A DNA stretch of 64,000 nt from Candidatus Paracaedibacteraceae bacterium (GTDB lineage Bacteria; Pseudomonadota; Alphaproteobacteria; Paracaedibacterales; Paracaedibacteraceae): positions 427,508-491,507 of the forward strand of contig JAHBYI010000001.1 of the NCBI GenBank assembly GCA_019636035.1, written 5' to 3'. The translations under genes were made by a program, and so were the position numbers. Shown here in pieces: positions 62,244-64,000 of this stretch (position 1 is the first letter of the stretch; every line of letters begins with the position of its first letter). A model generated the notes under the pieces. It was given only the letters and a program-made list of their open reading frames with translations. It was not told the origin of the DNA and searched no databases.

Positions 62244-63563
62244 ATGTACGAAGGTAGTCTTGACGCTCCAATCCGTCACAAAGTAGATTGGCAAAACCCT
62301 GATTTTACAAATCCCGAGAAGATCGATGAGGAAATGCGTCGTGTTTTTGACATTTGCCATGGCTGCAGACGATGCTTTAATCTATGCGATTCTTTTCCAA
62401 AACTGTTTGATCTAATTGATGAGTCAAAAACAGGTGAATTAGATGCTGTTTCAAGCGATCAGTTCCCTGGTGTCGTTGATCAATGCACCCTGTGTGACAT
62501 GTGTTATTTGACAAAATGCCCCTATGTCCCTCCTCATGAATTTAATCTTGATTTTCCCCATTTAATGCTACGCTACCGTTATGCTTATCCCAAGAAAACG
62601 ATTCAAAATCAGCTTGCTGAAATGGATCGCAATGGCTCATTGGGAACAACACTAGCACCTGTTGTTAATTGGTTGACCAGCACGGACAATCAAGTGGGAC
62701 GCACCCTGATCGAGAAAACCGTTGGCCTTGACCGTCGTGCCAACCTTCCCAAGTTTTCTTCCTCAACCTTAATGTCACAAGCCAAAGACCCGGAGCCAAT
62801 CAATCAAAATGCACCTCATTTTGGTGAAAAAGTTGTCCTTTATGCAACCTGCTTTGGCAACTATCATCAACCAGATCTAGGGCTAGCAACACGTTATATT
62901 TTAGCAAAGAACGGCGTCGATGTTCAGGTTGCTTATCCCGGATGCTGTGGGATGCCAAAACTAGAGCAAGGGAACATCCCCGCTGTCGTTCATCAGGCAG
63001 AGATCGTTGCAGCTGAGCTATGCCAGTGGATCGACAAGGGATACACTGTCATGGCTTTAATACCGTCTTGTGCCCTAATGCTTAAACAAGAATGGCCGTT
63101 GCTAACAGATAATCCTTTGGTTGCTAAACTTGCCAAACATACCGTTGATATCGCTGAATACATTGTCAAATTAGCCAAGACCAAAGGTCTAGCTGCGGGA
63201 ATTCAAGCTCTAGAACAACGTGTTACCGCACATATCTCTTGCCATTCTCGAGCACAAAACATGGGACATAAAGCTGTAGAGATGCTTAAACTCATCCCCA
63301 ATCTCGACGTTTCTACCCTTGAGAGATGTTCTGGGCATGGGGGAAGCTGGGGTACGATGGTTGATCATTTTGACGTTGCCCTAAAAGTAGGAAAACCCGC
63401 GGCAAGGACGACTCTTACGCATAGTAGCACACAAGTTCTCTCAGAATGTCCTTTGGCAGGAGAACACATTATTCAAGGGCTAGATGCCCTATCCCCAGAC
63501 CACACCATCACAACAACACACCCCGTGTTTGTCTTAGCCCAAGCTTATGGATGGCAGAAATGA
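62244..63563 (+). CDS. GlpC-like Fe-S oxidoreductase (heterodisulfide-reductase-type clusters)
   Basis: 439 residues. Two ferredoxin-like clusters: CHGCRRCFNLCDSFP near residue 38 and CTLCDMCYLTKCPYVPP near residue 91. Then cysteine-rich CCG-type domains (YPGCCGMPKLEQGN, RCSGHGGSW) of the GlpC/HdrD kind. The usual neighbours of this protein are rubrerythrin and DUF3501, as here; together they are thought to pass electrons for peroxide handling. Its stop overlaps the next start (ATGA). Confidence 0.88.
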   Translation: MYEGSLDAPIRHKVDWQNPDFTNPEKIDEEMRRVFDICHGCRRCFNLCDSFPKLFDLIDESKTGELDAVSSDQFPGVVDQCTLCDMCYLTKCPYVPPHEFNLDFPHLMLRYRYAYPKKTIQNQLAEMDRNGSLGTTLAPVVNWLTSTDNQVGRTLIEKTVGLDRRANLPKFSSSTLMSQAKDPEPINQNAPHFGEKVVLYATCFGNYHQPDLGLATRYILAKNGVDVQVAYPGCCGMPKLEQGNIPAVVHQAEIVAAELCQWIDKGYTVMALIPSCALMLKQEWPLLTDNPLVAKLAKHTVDIAEYIVKLAKTKGLAAGIQALEQRVTAHISCHSRAQNMGHKAVEMLKLIPNLDVSTLERCSGHGGSWGTMVDHFDVALKVGKPAARTTLTHSSTQVLSECPLAGEHIIQGLDALSPDHTITTTHPVFVLAQAYGWQK

Positions 63564-64000
63564 TTCAGAAAACAGACATTCTCAATCTTGAGACCTTTAC
63601 ACAGCAACGTCACCAATGGCGACACCGCATTCTGGCTTTAAAGAAAAATAGGCGAGTTACCTTGGGTGAGGATGTTACGTGTTATTTTGAAAATCGCGAG
63701 ACTCTTTTATGGCAAATTCAGGAAATGCTTTATATTGAAAAGGGTGGAGACGAGCAAATTAAGGACGAGCTTGCTGCCTATGCTCCTCTTGTCCCTCAAG
63801 GGAACGAGTGGGTTGCAACCGTCATGATTGAGATCCCAGATCCTGTGATACGTGCTCAAAGGTTATCCGTATTAGGACATTTTGAATTTAGTCTTGCCTT
63901 AAAATTTGCCGGTCAAGAAGTCATCGGGCAACCAGAAAATGACCTTGAGCGAACCACCGCTGATGGTAAGACATCATCGGTTCATTTTATTCGCTGGTGC
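63560..64000 (+). CDS. DUF3501 protein (cut by window edge)
   Basis: The first 147 codons are in the window. They match DUF3501: KTDILNLETFTQQRHQWR, then VTCYFENRETLLWQIQEML, YIEKGGDEQIKDELAAYAPL and VPQGNEWVATVMIEIPD. Function unknown; it is found with rubrerythrin and the Fe-S oxidoreductase. Four-base overlap (ATGA) with the upstream gene. Confidence 0.88.
   Translation, partial: MIQKTDILNLETFTQQRHQWRHRILALKKNRRVTLGEDVTCYFENRETLLWQIQEMLYIEKGGDEQIKDELAAYAPLVPQGNEWVATVMIEIPDPVIRAQRLSVLGHFEFSLALKFAGQEVIGQPENDLERTTADGKTSSVHFIRWC

Overview
The window reads as a moderately AT-rich alphaproteobacterial chromosome. Evidence for the class: a terminase of the gene-transfer-agent type, the alphaproteobacterial flagellar regulator FliX, class I lysyl-tRNA synthetase, a 41-residue L36, an Flp/Tad pilin set, DUF1653 and an ELM1-like protein. 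The mix of a host-association flavour (leucine-rich-repeat secreted protein, decayed autotransporter, type I secretion genes, LpxO-like hydroxylase, LqsS/CqsS-type sensor kinase, cyclodipeptide synthase) with many short palindromic repeats suggests a Holosporales/Caedibacter/Rhodospirillales-like lineage. This placement is inference, not shown by any single gene. No rRNA, tRNA or CRISPR array was found.

Layout. 1-0.75 kb: end of a GTA-type terminase. 0.75-5.3 kb (minus strand): flagellar genes flgF-flgG-flgA-flgH and fliX, interrupted by a small unknown membrane gene and a repeat-rich gap. 5.4-8.5 kb (plus): rpmH-rnpA-yidD-yidC-engB, tightly coupled. 8.5-13.5 kb: a glycosyltransferase-like protein and a Gly-rich autotransporter whose beta-barrel part is broken by a stop and several frameshifts, followed by GC-rich inverted and tandem repeats. 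13.5-15.5 kb: crcB, pdxH, fieF-like transporter. 15.4-17.4 kb (minus): a cyclodipeptide synthase directly upstream of a PAS-histidine kinase. 17.5-23.9 kb (plus): mfd, DUF1653, LRR protein, lnt, grxC. 23.9-28.5 kb: outer-membrane protein, ispA, His-rich secreted protein, sugar transferase and glmM. 28.5-33.6 kb (minus): HlyD-like adaptor and two ABC ATPases of a type I secretion machine. 33.7-35.9 kb: arginase and ornithine aminotransferase. 35.9-40.9 kb: unknown membrane protein, LpxO-like hydroxylase, ELM1-like protein, typA, DUF2750-like protein. 41-44.1 kb (plus): rpmJ, then flp, two TadE-like pseudopilins and TadG. 44.2-45.6 kb: pyk. 45.8-50.3 kb (minus): rsmG-parA-parB-aroQ-accB-accC with two perfect parS sites inside rsmG, which places this part near the replication origin. 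50.4-54.6 kb (plus): secreted Ala/Pro/Met-rich protein, leucine dehydrogenase, acetoacetyl-CoA synthetase. 54.7-60.9 kb (minus): GMC oxidoreductase, aquaporin, LqsS/CqsS-like sensor kinase, lysS. 61-64 kb (plus): a Tat-exported DUF882 protein and a rubrerythrin / Fe-S oxidoreductase / DUF3501 set running off the right edge.

The most interesting part is the operon made of a cyclodipeptide synthase and a cytosolic PAS-histidine kinase. The kinase's catalytic half closely resembles that of the six-TM LqsS/CqsS-type quorum-sensing kinase encoded 42 kb away. This suggests a signal-synthase/receptor pair in which a tRNA-derived cyclic dipeptide could be the signal; that idea is inference and untested. 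Other points: a family of ~100-bp palindromic intergenic elements with related ends, a calcium-site-like insertion in a TadE pseudopilin, an aquaporin whose second NPA box is NVA, and parS sites that are read through as V-S-R-E-T within RsmG.
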